Shown here: piece by piece, positions 22,711-32,110 of the stretch
Position numbering within the stretch: position 1 is the stretch's first letter
How the letters are laid out: each line of letters starts with the position of its first letter
Source: a virus
Reading direction: 5' to 3' (one strand)
IMG/VR virus record: IMGVR_UViG_3300031576_000036
Span: 1 to 64,000 of that record
Length of the DNA stretch: 64,000 nucleotides
Made by a program: the position numbers and the translations under genes
The notes under the pieces: generated by a model
The model's input: the letters and a program-made list of their open reading frames with translations, nothing else
Told to the model about the DNA's origin: nothing
The model's database searches: none

Positions 22711-22916
22711 ACACCAAAGGAAGCAAACTCGACAACGCTCGTGAGTTCATCCGGCGCGGAATGGAACTAGGAGGCAAAACCCTAGACGCATCTGCGCGGG
22801 AAGCCCTAAAAGTTTTCACGCCGTATCTAGTAGCAATCGTGGTAGCCGAGAAGGAAGCCGCTTCCCTGACTGCCAAACTCGAAACCAAATCGGTGCCAGA
22901 AAAGGCTGATAACTAA
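22707..22916 (+). CDS. Small helical protein after polymerase
   Basis: 69 residues starting in the ATGA overlap with the polymerase stop. Alpha-helical, with KEAASLTAKLE encoded by the palindrome at 22853. No motif. Translationally coupled to the polymerase. Confidence 0.65.
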   Translation: MNTKGSKLDNAREFIRRGMELGGKTLDASAREALKVFTPYLVAIVVAEKEAASLTAKLETKSVPEKADN

Positions 22917-22917
22917 A

Positions 22918-23157
22918 ATGGCTAACAACGGAACCAACAACTATTCCGACAATGAAGGCAACGGCGAAGGCGGAAACAATACTCTAATGTGGGTAGTGAC
23001 TATTGTATTGAGCGTGTTGGCAATCTGGGGCATCTGGGTGTTCAGCGGATGGCTTTTGGATTTGGACAGCCAACCCAAGCAACCTCCCGGCTCCACTCCA
23101 ATAAGCACTCCCAACAACAGCCCTCGACCTTACGGAACCTCGGAGAGGCTACGCTAA
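22918..23157 (+). CDS. Single-span membrane protein
   Basis: 79 residues: a G/N-rich N-terminus, one membrane segment (LMWVVTIVLSVLAIWGIWVF), then a proline- and serine-rich tail. Follows the preceding gene by 1 base. The function is unknown; the topology fits an early membrane effector. Confidence 0.6.
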   Translation: MANNGTNNYSDNEGNGEGGNNTLMWVVTIVLSVLAIWGIWVFSGWLLDLDSQPKQPPGSTPISTPNNSPRPYGTSERLR

Positions 23158-23161
23158 GGAA

Positions 23162-23479
23162 ATGAAACCCATAACCATCACAATTTCCAACTACAACTGC
23201 CTTGTCTGCGGCGAACTCTACGAAACTTCCTACCTCGCTCGGCAGTGCCACGAGCAACTCACGGCGGTAGTCAACCTCACGTATCATTGCGGTAGGTGTG
23301 GGGTAGGGTTCACGACTGAGATAGGAGCGATTAGGTGTGGGAGTTGCGCAGGGGAGGTAAGGATGAAACACGAGCAAAAGATAAAGTTGGCGAATAAGGT
23401 CCTGTTTTGGCTATTCATTGCCCTAGTGGGAACGGTGGTTATCATTGCCATTGTCAAGGCCGGCGAACTGTTGCTATGA
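23162..23479 (+). CDS. Zinc-ribbon protein with C-terminal membrane anchor
   Basis: 105 residues. CLVC...C...CGRC...CGSC gives paired cysteines for one or two zinc sites in the first 65 residues, followed by a membrane segment (VLFWLFIALVGTVVIIAIV). Last gene of the rightward arm, ending just before the terminator at 23499. Confidence 0.65.
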   Translation: MKPITITISNYNCLVCGELYETSYLARQCHEQLTAVVNLTYHCGRCGVGFTTEIGAIRCGSCAGEVRMKHEQKIKLANKVLFWLFIALVGTVVIIAIVKAGELLL

Positions 23480-23498
23480 GCTTACACGCTACAAAAGA

Positions 23499-23535
23499 AA
23501 GCCGTTCACTTTCTCTCGATTGCAAACGGCTTTTT
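23499..23535 (+). terminator. Rho-independent terminator of the early arm
   Basis: AAGCCGTT (23499-23506) pairs with AACGGCTT (23525-23532), 8 bp, immediately followed by a run of T. It ends the rightward transcription unit and faces the convergent late arm. Confidence 0.8.
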
Positions 23536-23708
23536 CCCACTTTGATAGGTACACACATTTTGTGCCCGCAAACCTTCTTTCGCCCTAATTGGTTTACGTT
23601 AGATTGCTCGTCTTCTCTCCCTATCACCCTCGGCATCCCTTTGCGCAGGGCAATGTGGGTAGCCATTGTTCGTGAATGACGATCTTTTGTGTTTGTGCCA
23701 AAGAACCA

Positions 23709-23730
23709 ATGCTCAGCGCGCGCTGAGCAT
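23709..23730 (-). terminator. 22-bp perfect palindrome, probable late-arm terminator
   Basis: ATGCTCAGCGC/GCGCTGAGCAT is a perfect palindrome 32 bases past the last late gene. Read leftwards it makes a 9-bp stem with a GCGC loop, followed by GGTTCTTT, a weak T tract. Could also be a protein site. The rest of 23536-23762 shows nothing clear. Confidence 0.5.
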
Positions 23731-23762
23731 AGAGAAATACTACTGCAACCCAGCAAGAGAGG

Positions 23763-26700
23763 TCAAGGCTTTACGGTTGCCGATGGCGCAAGTTGTTTTG
23801 CTTCTTCCTCAAGCGACGGCTTGCCTTGTCGTTTGCGTTTGCGGTTTTCGACGTTGCGCTCTTCGCGGGTGAACTCTCGCAGAATCTCCGCCTTGAGCAG
23901 CGCGTCTGGAAACTCCGCCATTGCCGCTTCGCGCACGTCCGGGTAGTACGCAGGGAAGATAACGTCTATGAGGATTTGTCGGCGATCCTCAGCAGTTTTG
24001 GAAGTGAAATTGCTGTCAGCAGCGAGAGCGTCTACAACTCCCGGCATAAATTTGCCGAGTTCTCTCGCTATCACCCGGTCAACTCGCGGGTCGCCAACCT
24101 TCGGTACAACGTCATTCCAGCGAACGCCGAGGGTTTCCATTTCCTTTTCGAGATAGTTGCGCTCTTCAACGAAGGGGATTCCGGTTAGTTGGCGAACGAG
24201 AGGCATTGACCGGGAGGGGGCCTGAGTGCGCGTGGGGACTTCTTTTTCCGGGAGGGATTGTTTCCAATAAGGAACTCTATTCTGTAGTTGGTTGCGGAAG
24301 CCGCTTCCAAACCCCTCTCCCTCCAAGTCTCGCTGTTTGTGCTCCTCCACGCTCCAAAACAACGCTAGGTCGGAAACTTGCTTCAAGGGAGTTAGGAATC
24401 CCGCTGTGATCGCGCCGAGGTACTGCCCGGCGAGCTTATCAGACTTAGCTTCTTTCTCAGCATTGCCAATCCCCGCAATGGCATTCGTCACTATGTCCGC
24501 TTGCTGTTCCATCCCACGCAAGCCGAAACCGAACGCCTCTGCTCCCTCACGCGCGGTCAATGCTCCAAGTCCGCGTTTGTTTCTCTCCAATAAGTCCGCA
24601 ACGTAGAATGCTGGGGCGAACGGAGTAAAGCGAACGTCCAGGTTTTTCCCTCCGACTTTAACTTCGTTCCACTTTTCTCCAGCGGAGAACGGTGCGACTT
24701 TCGAGAGAGGCTTACCGAGGAGCTTGCGAGGATACTTTGCAAATCGGGACTCCTCATCCTCAGTCATCTGCGAGCCTTGTTGCTCGTAGAAGCTGTGGCG
24801 CATCTGGGACGCCAGGCCGAAGATCGCGGTTCCCATCAGCGACTTCCAAAATACCCCCATATCCCCCTTAGCGACGTTCGCTCTTTCCTTTGCCGACATC
24901 AACGAGAGAACGCCTAGGGGAGAGTATTCATACTGAAATCGGAGGAAGTTGTTGATGAGGAAGTTCGGAAAGGGAATGACTCCGAGCTTGAACGCGGCTC
25001 CCACCTTGCCTTTGAGAACTTTGTTGACGAGATCGCCCTTGCTTCCCTTTTCAGGTCTGCGACCAAACGTGATGCGAAGGGCTTCATCAGCAGCGCGAGT
25101 CACAATCTCCACAGGGAGTTCCGCTGCTCTACCTTCTTTGATCAACCCCCCTAAATCTATGCCTCCCTCCATAGCATAACGTCGTAACTTAGCCTCAAAG
25201 ATCGCCCTACGGGAAATTTGCTCTTGCGCTCGGTTCGCCCAAGTTAGCGTGTGAACGACATTTTCGGCCTGGATGAAGCCCTTGGTGACGAGGGATTGTG
25301 AGCGGTCATATCTCGCTTGGGCTTTGGTGATGGCGTCTAGTAGCTTTTGCTTTTTCGGAGCGTCGTTGGGCATCGCGCTGGCTTCCGACTTCCAACGAGA
25401 GAGAAGTTGCGGAGTGGTTTCCCCAACGGCAGCGGGGGATTCCAGGTCCGCATTGAGAATCTGGAAAAGCTTATAGTCAACTTCTTCCGGGAAAGCCTTT
25501 GCCATTTGGTCTACGAGGTTGGAAACCTTGCCGACGTTTTGCTTGTAGTTGCTGGAACGGAGAGAGTTAATAGCTTCCCCAAAGAGGTTTATGAAAGGAC
25601 GGATGGCAAGCGTGGGAGAGAGGGCGTTGCGGTTGTCAAAGCGTTTTGCGCCGAGAATATTTTGAACGGCGGAGTCGAATAGCTGTCCGAGGGAGTCCAT
25701 CCCCGTGACGATCCCAGTCGCTAAGAGATTTCGTTGCGCAGTTTCAAAAGCCGACACCAAGAGTCCCTGGTAAACGGTTGAAAGCCTGTCCCAATTGCTG
25801 CGCTCGCGGAACATTCCGTTGAGTTCGGTTAGGGAGGGGAGTTGCTCGGAAATGGCTTCCGCGAGTCGAGGATTCACCTTAGCGAGATCGTTCACCATTC
25901 GGCGGATGTGGGAGAGGTAAGCGAGTTCCGCAGCAGAGGTAGAAACGTCTTGACGGAGCTTGTCTAGGAACTGAGTAGCGTCTATTCCCTCACGCTCGAA
26001 AATTTCGTTGAATTGAGAGAGCGGAATTCGTTTCTCCTTGGCCATCCGCACCAATTGGGTAATTACGAGTTCGTTCGGATCGAGTTCGTAGCCCTCAGCG
26101 GCAACCGCGTCTTTCGCTGCTTTAAAGAACTGCTTAGCGACGCCTTTGGCGTTGGTGATTTCTTCCAGATAGGGAACGTCAGGATCAACCCTGTACGAAA
26201 GGTCTAGAGTCTGCAACCGCTGGCGCGCGGGGATTGCTTCTTGGCGTTTGCGTTCAGCGACAGCTTCGGCTTCGGCGAGCTTGAATTGCCTGCGCGCGTG
26301 TTGGGATTCTTCGAGGGTTTGCTTGCGGCTCTCCCGAACCGCGTTGATTCGCGCGTCAAGCTCAGCTAGGCGCTCTGGGTTGAGGTAGCCGGATTCCTTA
26401 CGCAGGTCTTCAAGTCTGCGTAACTCTTTGCGAGTTTCCGTTCGGGCTTGTTTGGAGAGGTCGTATGCGCGGGCGGTGGTTTCTAAGGACGCAGAAGTTT
26501 CGTTCGCGGAAGTCGCTTCCCTCACGCTCTCATCTATGACATCACGGGCTTGTTGCTGCGCTTCGGGCGTGGGAGCGCCGCGCTTGAACCCCTTGAACAA
26601 CTGCTTCCACATCTGGGGGTCGAATATGGGGTTGGCAAACAACTTCTGCCCTTCGTAGCGCACTGATGCTCGGAGCTTCGGAGGGAGGTCGAGGTAGTGT

Positions 26701-29531
26701 ACTTCCGCTTCGCCATAGGCTGCTCCCCTTGATTCGTCACTTAATATCAAGGACTCTCTTGCGGCTTCCGCATCCCCACGCCTTGAATATGGGCCATATT
26801 CTTCCCCGTCAATTCCCGCCGAATCTTGCACTACATAGTCCGTCGTGCCGTCAGTGCGAGCCACTTCTATAATTCTGTAGTTCGGAGTTGGCGGACGCTC
26901 ACCAGCGTTGATAGTCGTCCTACCGTAAGTCCCTCCGAATTTCTTCGCCACCCCCCTGGCGAACTGCGGCAACTTCTCATCGTAGAGAAGCTTGTGAATT
27001 TGTCCGCCGATGGAGAGGTCGTTTCCTGTTATTGTCCCAGTAGGAAAGAATCCATCCCCCTTCCAATCTCTTGCGCCTGTTGTAATCTGCTCAGCGATTC
27101 TTGGCCCTACAACCTCAGATAAGCGTTCGAGGGTTAGGTCTTGGAGTTCGTTGAGGGTTTGGGCGTTCCCGTCTTTGATTACTGTAAGATCGAAGGAGCC
27201 ATTGTCATTTTGCGCCCAATCTATAGAATCAACATTCTGCCTCAGCGCATCTTCATAAAGGTCAATCTGTTGCTTCCCAGTGGGCCACACGATCCGACTG
27301 TACCCATTGTCGCTCGCCCAGCGGAGCATCCGTTTGAAGGCGAGTTCGTGCCAATTGGATTTGAAGGGGGCGTTGGGAATACTAGCTGCGCGCAATCGCT
27401 GTTGTTCGTCAGTTAGGGCATCCAGCCTCGTATCAAGTTCGATTATCTGTTCAGGAGTTAAATCGTCCCACCGAAGCGCACGTTGGTTGCGAATGTCTCG
27501 CTTTCGCTGGGCGAGCGCCTCCAACTGCGCATCTGCATCCGCAGGTTTATAGCCCTTCTCCCTCCCCTGCTGCATCCAATCTGATTGAATCTCCTGCAAC
27601 CGTAACACTTTATTCCCTTGCGCGTCTTTGCCTTCGTCAAAGCGAACGTGGGCGAGGATGTTGGGTTCGGAGAAGTGGCTAGAGCTAAACTGTGCATCCT
27701 GCGCTGCCCTATTACTAGCCATCCTCGTGGCTTCAGCGCGATCCGCCGCACTCAGTACTTCGTAGGGCCTGCCAAATGCTCTATCGGCAACCTTATCAAG
27801 TGTCTGTATGGAGAGTTCTTGAAAAGGCTTCAGTGGAAGCGTCAACAACAACTCCCGATACGTCCCCGGCTCCCCGCCTTGCAACGCTTTCCAGGATTCA
27901 AACTTCGTCTGCGACGTTCGCTGCGCAAACGTCTGCCCACTTTCCAAGTGCATAAGCTCGGTGCCAAGCTCGTGCAGTTCAAACTCAGCGTCATTAAGCG
28001 CAGCTTTAGCCGCAATTGCGTTTTCTTGCGACCCAAACTCAAGCGCATACCGTGCGCGCTCGCGCAAGATGTCCACATCTCGACGTTGGGAATCGAGAGC
28101 TACAGTCAAGTCTGCAATTCTCTTTGTAGTCTTTGGATCGTTGGTTGGTTGGCCAAGAACCTTCTCTTCCACTCTCACTTGGTTATCCCGGATCGTCTGC
28201 AACAACTCGTCGCGTCTTACTGTCTTCCCGCGAATGGCTTTCATCGCTAGCAACTCGGCCAACCCAGACCATTCGTATTCCTCTGCCTTAATCCCGTACT
28301 TAGGATCGCGCAACATTCCCATTGCTTGGTCCGCAGTTAGCTTCTTGGGGAACTTTTGGGTTACAACTTGCTCAAGCGCCGAATAATACCAGTTGACCGG
28401 ATCACGACTTACCTCGTCTATCGGCAGGGGGATGCCGGAGAACAGTCCTGCTTGCTCACCAAATACAATTGCTGTGCGCTTGTCAGGAAGCTCCCCCCAA
28501 GAGAACGAACCCTTGGGAAAGAGTCCTTCCGGAATCAGCGGACGGTTCGCCTCTGTCCCAGTGGGCATAACCATATCCAAAGCGGCGTTAGCCAGCGAGG
28601 ATTTTATGACGTTCTCAGGCGTGAGCGGTCGCCCTTCGAGAGGAGCGTCCACCATCTCTTGCCCAGCGCCGCCGAGGGCCTGCATCCCTACCCTCGCTGG
28701 TCCCATCGGCATTTGGTTCAGTCGCTTGAACAGACGCCCTTCTACTGCTCCTACGAGTCCACGAGTTGCGAGTTCCTTGGGGTCAGTGATCCCCTCAGCG
28801 CGAGCGGTGGCCATCTTTTGAAACGCGAACGCCATCGTTGGAGACTTGAATAGCATCATCGGCGCGAGTTGGCCAGGGAGCGCGGCGGCGAATTCGGAAG
28901 TGGCTTCCAACGGCGAAACCGAGAGAGGGTTAAGGTGCATCTGCGCGGACGACAACGCGCTTGCCTCTTCTCGTGATCTTCCGATAAGCCAATCTCCGAG
29001 CTTATTCAACACCGACTGTTCCCGCTGCCACGTTTGCGCTCCTCTGATCAAATCTCCATCCGCCTCTAACATCGAAAGAAATTGAACTTCGCTTTTATCA
29101 AACGATCTCCCTATGTCATCAAGTAGGTAAGCCGCGCCTGCTAGTGTTCTGCCCAGCGCCGCCGCTCCGGCCTGCTGGCCACGCTCGATTGCTCCGAGAA
29201 TGCCGGAGTCCTCGCCTGCGATGGCTTTTTCCATCACCCCGATTTCCGCTGGGGTTTGGGGACGCATAACAGCCGCCACGTCCGCTATGGTTCTGGGCCT
29301 GAGTTGGCGTTGGGTAATCACGTCTCCAGGGGTCAACGTGTGCCCCATTGCGCCTGTGCGCGTTTGTAACAATGGTCGCACGGGAGGGGTAAGAAATTGT
29401 TGTCGCCGCCCAAGTCCTGTTTCAATAGCAGTTGTAACACTTGGGGGGAGGGGGGTTCCGGTCGGAGGCGCAACGACGTACTTAGCGGGATCAAAAGGTC
29501 TGGCTGGACGTTTGCGTTTTTGCGGCGGCAT
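23763..29531 (-). CDS. Very large internal virion (ejection-type) protein
   Basis: 1922 residues, last gene of the leftward late arm; GAGGTAGCTACTAAAA precedes the ATG. Low-complexity N-terminus, then mixed domains. Around residues 610-1010 lies a polyvalent-protein-like module (ILAHVRFDEG, LRLQEIQSDWMQQG, GYSRIVWPTGKQQ). Long helical regions follow (EAEAVAERKRQEAIPARQRL) and a C-terminal half with a membrane-anchor-like stretch (FKLGVIPFPNFLINNFLRF). The order after tail genes and the size match podovirus inner-core/ejected proteins that help DNA cross the cell envelope. No lysozyme or transglycosylase motif was recognised. Confidence 0.72.
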   Translation of the reverse strand: MPPQKRKRPARPFDPAKYVVAPPTGTPLPPSVTTAIETGLGRRQQFLTPPVRPLLQTRTGAMGHTLTPGDVITQRQLRPRTIADVAAVMRPQTPAEIGVMEKAIAGEDSGILGAIERGQQAGAAALGRTLAGAAYLLDDIGRSFDKSEVQFLSMLEADGDLIRGAQTWQREQSVLNKLGDWLIGRSREEASALSSAQMHLNPLSVSPLEATSEFAAALPGQLAPMMLFKSPTMAFAFQKMATARAEGITDPKELATRGLVGAVEGRLFKRLNQMPMGPARVGMQALGGAGQEMVDAPLEGRPLTPENVIKSSLANAALDMVMPTGTEANRPLIPEGLFPKGSFSWGELPDKRTAIVFGEQAGLFSGIPLPIDEVSRDPVNWYYSALEQVVTQKFPKKLTADQAMGMLRDPKYGIKAEEYEWSGLAELLAMKAIRGKTVRRDELLQTIRDNQVRVEEKVLGQPTNDPKTTKRIADLTVALDSQRRDVDILRERARYALEFGSQENAIAAKAALNDAEFELHELGTELMHLESGQTFAQRTSQTKFESWKALQGGEPGTYRELLLTLPLKPFQELSIQTLDKVADRAFGRPYEVLSAADRAEATRMASNRAAQDAQFSSSHFSEPNILAHVRFDEGKDAQGNKVLRLQEIQSDWMQQGREKGYKPADADAQLEALAQRKRDIRNQRALRWDDLTPEQIIELDTRLDALTDEQQRLRAASIPNAPFKSNWHELAFKRMLRWASDNGYSRIVWPTGKQQIDLYEDALRQNVDSIDWAQNDNGSFDLTVIKDGNAQTLNELQDLTLERLSEVVGPRIAEQITTGARDWKGDGFFPTGTITGNDLSIGGQIHKLLYDEKLPQFARGVAKKFGGTYGRTTINAGERPPTPNYRIIEVARTDGTTDYVVQDSAGIDGEEYGPYSRRGDAEAARESLILSDESRGAAYGEAEVHYLDLPPKLRASVRYEGQKLFANPIFDPQMWKQLFKGFKRGAPTPEAQQQARDVIDESVREATSANETSASLETTARAYDLSKQARTETRKELRRLEDLRKESGYLNPERLAELDARINAVRESRKQTLEESQHARRQFKLAEAEAVAERKRQEAIPARQRLQTLDLSYRVDPDVPYLEEITNAKGVAKQFFKAAKDAVAAEGYELDPNELVITQLVRMAKEKRIPLSQFNEIFEREGIDATQFLDKLRQDVSTSAAELAYLSHIRRMVNDLAKVNPRLAEAISEQLPSLTELNGMFRERSNWDRLSTVYQGLLVSAFETAQRNLLATGIVTGMDSLGQLFDSAVQNILGAKRFDNRNALSPTLAIRPFINLFGEAINSLRSSNYKQNVGKVSNLVDQMAKAFPEEVDYKLFQILNADLESPAAVGETTPQLLSRWKSEASAMPNDAPKKQKLLDAITKAQARYDRSQSLVTKGFIQAENVVHTLTWANRAQEQISRRAIFEAKLRRYAMEGGIDLGGLIKEGRAAELPVEIVTRAADEALRITFGRRPEKGSKGDLVNKVLKGKVGAAFKLGVIPFPNFLINNFLRFQYEYSPLGVLSLMSAKERANVAKGDMGVFWKSLMGTAIFGLASQMRHSFYEQQGSQMTEDEESRFAKYPRKLLGKPLSKVAPFSAGEKWNEVKVGGKNLDVRFTPFAPAFYVADLLERNKRGLGALTAREGAEAFGFGLRGMEQQADIVTNAIAGIGNAEKEAKSDKLAGQYLGAITAGFLTPLKQVSDLALFWSVEEHKQRDLEGEGFGSGFRNQLQNRVPYWKQSLPEKEVPTRTQAPSRSMPLVRQLTGIPFVEERNYLEKEMETLGVRWNDVVPKVGDPRVDRVIARELGKFMPGVVDALAADSNFTSKTAEDRRQILIDVIFPAYYPDVREAAMAEFPDALLKAEILREFTREERNVENRKRKRQGKPSLEEEAKQLAPSATVKP

Positions 29532-29540
29532 TTTTAGTAG

Positions 29541-30911
29541 CTACCTCCGGGGCTGCACAGGGATAGTGAGCGGGGGGATTGTGGGGAAGCGACGGTTGGT
29601 ATTGCCCACTCCCGGAGAGGTGCCCGCGCGCGGCAATGACCCCTCGCGGATGTTGAGGTATGGCCAGGGACGCCCGCTGTCGTCGGAGGTTCCCGATCCG
29701 CCTTCGAGGAAGTCCGGGAACACCTTAGCTGCTTCGGTTGCCTTGGCTGTCGCCGCTGCATACGCGCTCTCAAACTCCCGTTGCAACTCAAGCTTTCTTC
29801 GTTGCCAACTCGGAGCGCCTTTCACAGCCGAAGGGGTGTCTTCGTAAGTCTGAAGCGCAAGGGACGCAGCCTCCGCCTTTGCCTTTAGCTCGTCGAATTC
29901 CTGTTTGTATTTGATGGCTTGGGTGCGATTTTGCTGGAAGTTTGTGAGGGACTGCCCTGCTGTGAGTCCTCCGGTTTCCGCAGCGGTCGCGGCTTGCTGA
30001 CCATAGTATTGGGCTTGGGCTTTATTCTTTTCCGCAGCCGCTTCCAAGTTACCGATCTGCGCAGAGCCATAGCGCATCGTCTGGCCCCCAGCGGCGTTGT
30101 AGAAGGGGATTTGGTTTTCGACCGGCATTGACCAAAATTGCTCAGGGGTTATACCCGCCTGCGCCGCCGCAGCTAGCACCTTTCCCATCAGCCCCTTAGA
30201 CATTGCTTCTTTGGCGAGGGCGGATTTTGTTTGTGCGCGTTGCTGTTCGATCAGTTGTTTCTCAGTGGAGATTTGACCGAGAGGGACTTTGCGGGTCTGT
30301 CCTAACTTCTCATCCATTTGTACGAGGAAGTCATTTCCTTCTGCATCCTGGTATACCTGTGGGAGGGTTTTCCACTTTCCCTGCTGTCCCTGCTGTCCCT
30401 GCTGTCCCTGTGATGAAAACTCCAGTATTCCTGGTCGAGGAACTCGCGCAGTGGGCGCAACTGCCCTCGCCATCCCCGCATATACTGTCGCCGCCGGACT
30501 CACGGCTTCTGTTACCCCTCGTGGGATGTTGCCAATGGATTCCCTGGATGGCGCGGGGAGAGATGGTGGTTGAGGGACCGCCGGACGCTCTTGCGCAATG
30601 TCATCGTTTGGGGGCAGGATGCCCTTGAGTCGGGTCCACAGATCGTCAACATACTTTGTACTTGCTACTCCTGTTCCAAACAATGAATCTGACCAATGCT
30701 TTTTGCTCGGTTTGCTGCCGAGAATGTCAAGAGCCATCCGAGTAACAATGGGCATATTGTGCTCAGTTGCCGGGATGGTCTGAAGCCACTTGAGCGCGTT
30801 CTGTCGAGACTCGTTCTCCATCTCGGACTCTTCTTGGCGACGGCGTTGGATGTTGCCAATGAGTCCTCCGAGAACTCCTTGACCAAATGATGAATATCGT
30901 GGGTCCGGCAT
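29541..30911 (-). CDS. Internal virion protein, helical
   Basis: 456 residues, 9 bases upstream of the 1922-residue gene; AAGAAGGAGAGCGAGCCTAAA before the ATG. Contains three GQQ repeats (collagen-like) near residue 170, an A/Q-rich helical region (AAAEKNKAQAQYYGQQAATA) and a proline-rich C-terminus. Position and composition suit a podovirus internal virion protein. The fold is not recognised. Confidence 0.62.
   Translation of the reverse strand: MPDPRYSSFGQGVLGGLIGNIQRRRQEESEMENESRQNALKWLQTIPATEHNMPIVTRMALDILGSKPSKKHWSDSLFGTGVASTKYVDDLWTRLKGILPPNDDIAQERPAVPQPPSLPAPSRESIGNIPRGVTEAVSPAATVYAGMARAVAPTARVPRPGILEFSSQGQQGQQGQQGKWKTLPQVYQDAEGNDFLVQMDEKLGQTRKVPLGQISTEKQLIEQQRAQTKSALAKEAMSKGLMGKVLAAAAQAGITPEQFWSMPVENQIPFYNAAGGQTMRYGSAQIGNLEAAAEKNKAQAQYYGQQAATAAETGGLTAGQSLTNFQQNRTQAIKYKQEFDELKAKAEAASLALQTYEDTPSAVKGAPSWQRRKLELQREFESAYAAATAKATEAAKVFPDFLEGGSGTSDDSGRPWPYLNIREGSLPRAGTSPGVGNTNRRFPTIPPLTIPVQPRR
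30381..30410. repeat. Tandem 9-bp repeat encoding GQQ
   Basis: CTGCTGTCC is repeated three times plus CTG. On the - strand it encodes Gly-Gln-Gln units in the internal virion protein. A short in-frame slippage-prone repeat, not CRISPR. Confidence 0.8.
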
Positions 30912-30935
30912 TTTAGGCTCGCTCTCCTTCTTTGG

Positions 30936-31622
30936 TTATTCAGGCCACGTGCTTCCTGCTCCGTAAATCTGTCCCCCGCCTCTACGATTAAGCACATCGC
31001 GCAAGAGCGGCCCTAACAAATCTCCTACTTGCGCGCCGATCTGCCCCCAACCTTGACCTGCTTGCTGTCGCTGGCCCGCGAGTGATGCTTGACCGCCGAG
31101 CGCAGGACCGAGGACCGCCGATGAAGCGTCTATGGCTTGATTGCCGAAGCCTAGCGCCATCGAACCGGCTTGGCCTCCGGTGCGCAACAGTCCCTCCGCT
31201 GCCATCGTGCGGGCGCGCGGAACAAGTTCCATAAGTTCACGGTTCCTAGCCCAATCGAAGTTCATCATCCCCGATGTGCGCCCACCACCACGAGCGCCGA
31301 ACCGCGCGGCATTCTGGATCATATTGGTGTAGTTGTCGTTGATGGCGGTTCGTTGGGGACCTAATATCTCATCAAGCGCCTGCGTCCCACTGCCGGACAG
31401 TAAGCGGTTGTAGAACCCAGACGCTTTGGAGATGTCGTTGATGGCGATGGGTTGGAAGGCTTTGCGCGCGTCAGTTGCTTGCCCGCTCCAGTGGATCAGG
31501 TTCTCCATTACGGGGTTTATTTTCCCGGAGATGTCCCTTTCCAGTCGTGACCGACGATTGCCAAACAGCGAGCCTAAAATGGAACCTCCGAGGCCGATTA
31601 GGGGTATTAGTGGAAAAGGCAT
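30936..31622 (-). CDS. Virion protein with glycine-rich N-terminus
   Basis: 228 residues; ATG 31622 is chosen because AAAGGAGATTGCAGA precedes it. The start (MPFPLIPLIGLGGSILGSLF) is hydrophobic and membrane-like, the centre has RFGARGGGRTSGMMNFDW, and the C-terminus is G/Q-rich. In podovirus-like genomes a small protein of this shape commonly precedes the internal virion proteins. Likely an ejected or core protein. Confidence 0.55.
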   Translation of the reverse strand: MPFPLIPLIGLGGSILGSLFGNRRSRLERDISGKINPVMENLIHWSGQATDARKAFQPIAINDISKASGFYNRLLSGSGTQALDEILGPQRTAINDNYTNMIQNAARFGARGGGRTSGMMNFDWARNRELMELVPRARTMAAEGLLRTGGQAGSMALGFGNQAIDASSAVLGPALGGQASLAGQRQQAGQGWGQIGAQVGDLLGPLLRDVLNRRGGGQIYGAGSTWPE

Positions 31623-31633
31623 TCTGCAATCTC

Positions 31634-31662
31634 CTTTAGTTGAGCAAGCTTTAGTTGAGCAA
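31634..31662. repeat. Tandem duplication at a gene end
   Basis: CTTTAGTTGAGCAA at 31634-31647 is repeated at 31649-31662. On the - strand each copy encodes Leu-Leu-Asn-stop, so the upstream gene ends with a duplicated last codon group. Confidence 0.7.
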
Positions 31663-32100
31663 ACGCCAAACCGCCGCTCCTGCACTTACGTTCGCCGCCA
31701 AATAAACGTTATTGGTAGTAGTGTTGATCCAAATTGAGCCGACTCCGTAGCCTTTGGTAAGGTCGTCGGTGACGGCTGGGACGGAGGTTGCGGCCAAGTT
31801 GGATAGCCGGGTTGCTATTTGGTCCACACCGAGTTGCACGAGCGCAGCTGGGCCGGTGGTAACGCCGTTGAGGATGTTAGCGCGCTGTAACTCCCATTGG
31901 CGCTCAATATCGTCCGCTGCGGAAGTCACTTCCACCCCTTGCGCGCTTTGTTGCTGCGATTGTTGCGATTGTTGCGATTGTTGCGATTGTTGCGCATCTT
32001 GGCGATAAACCATCTCCGCCAGCCCAGTTAGGAACCGCTGTAGCTGTTCCGGGGACTCGACTTGTTGACGGGTTGGGTAGAAGTTGTTTGCGCTTGGCAT
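31651..32100 (-). CDS. Tail-associated protein with glutamine repeats
   Basis: 149 residues from ATG 32100, 8 bases after the neighbouring stop; an upstream start at 32169 would overlap that gene. Centre carries SQQ tandem repeats; the C-terminus (GVGSIWINTTTNNVYLAAN followed by VSAGAAVWRLL) resembles beta-stranded end domains of tail fibre proteins. Probably a minor tail or fibre-associated protein. Confidence 0.5.
   Translation of the reverse strand: MPSANNFYPTRQQVESPEQLQRFLTGLAEMVYRQDAQQSQQSQQSQQSQQQSAQGVEVTSAADDIERQWELQRANILNGVTTGPAALVQLGVDQIATRLSNLAATSVPAVTDDLTKGYGVGSIWINTTTNNVYLAANVSAGAAVWRLLN
31949..31994. repeat. Tandem TTGTTGCGA repeat encoding SQQ
   Basis: About four copies of a 9-bp unit give (SQQ)n in the tail-associated protein. 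A simple coding microsatellite. Confidence 0.8.
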
Positions 32101-32110
32101 ATTAGCGTTG

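Noticed and set aside
31949-31994. CRISPR-like regular repeat
   Set aside because: A 9-bp coding microsatellite (SQQ) without spacers; the same holds for 30381-30410.
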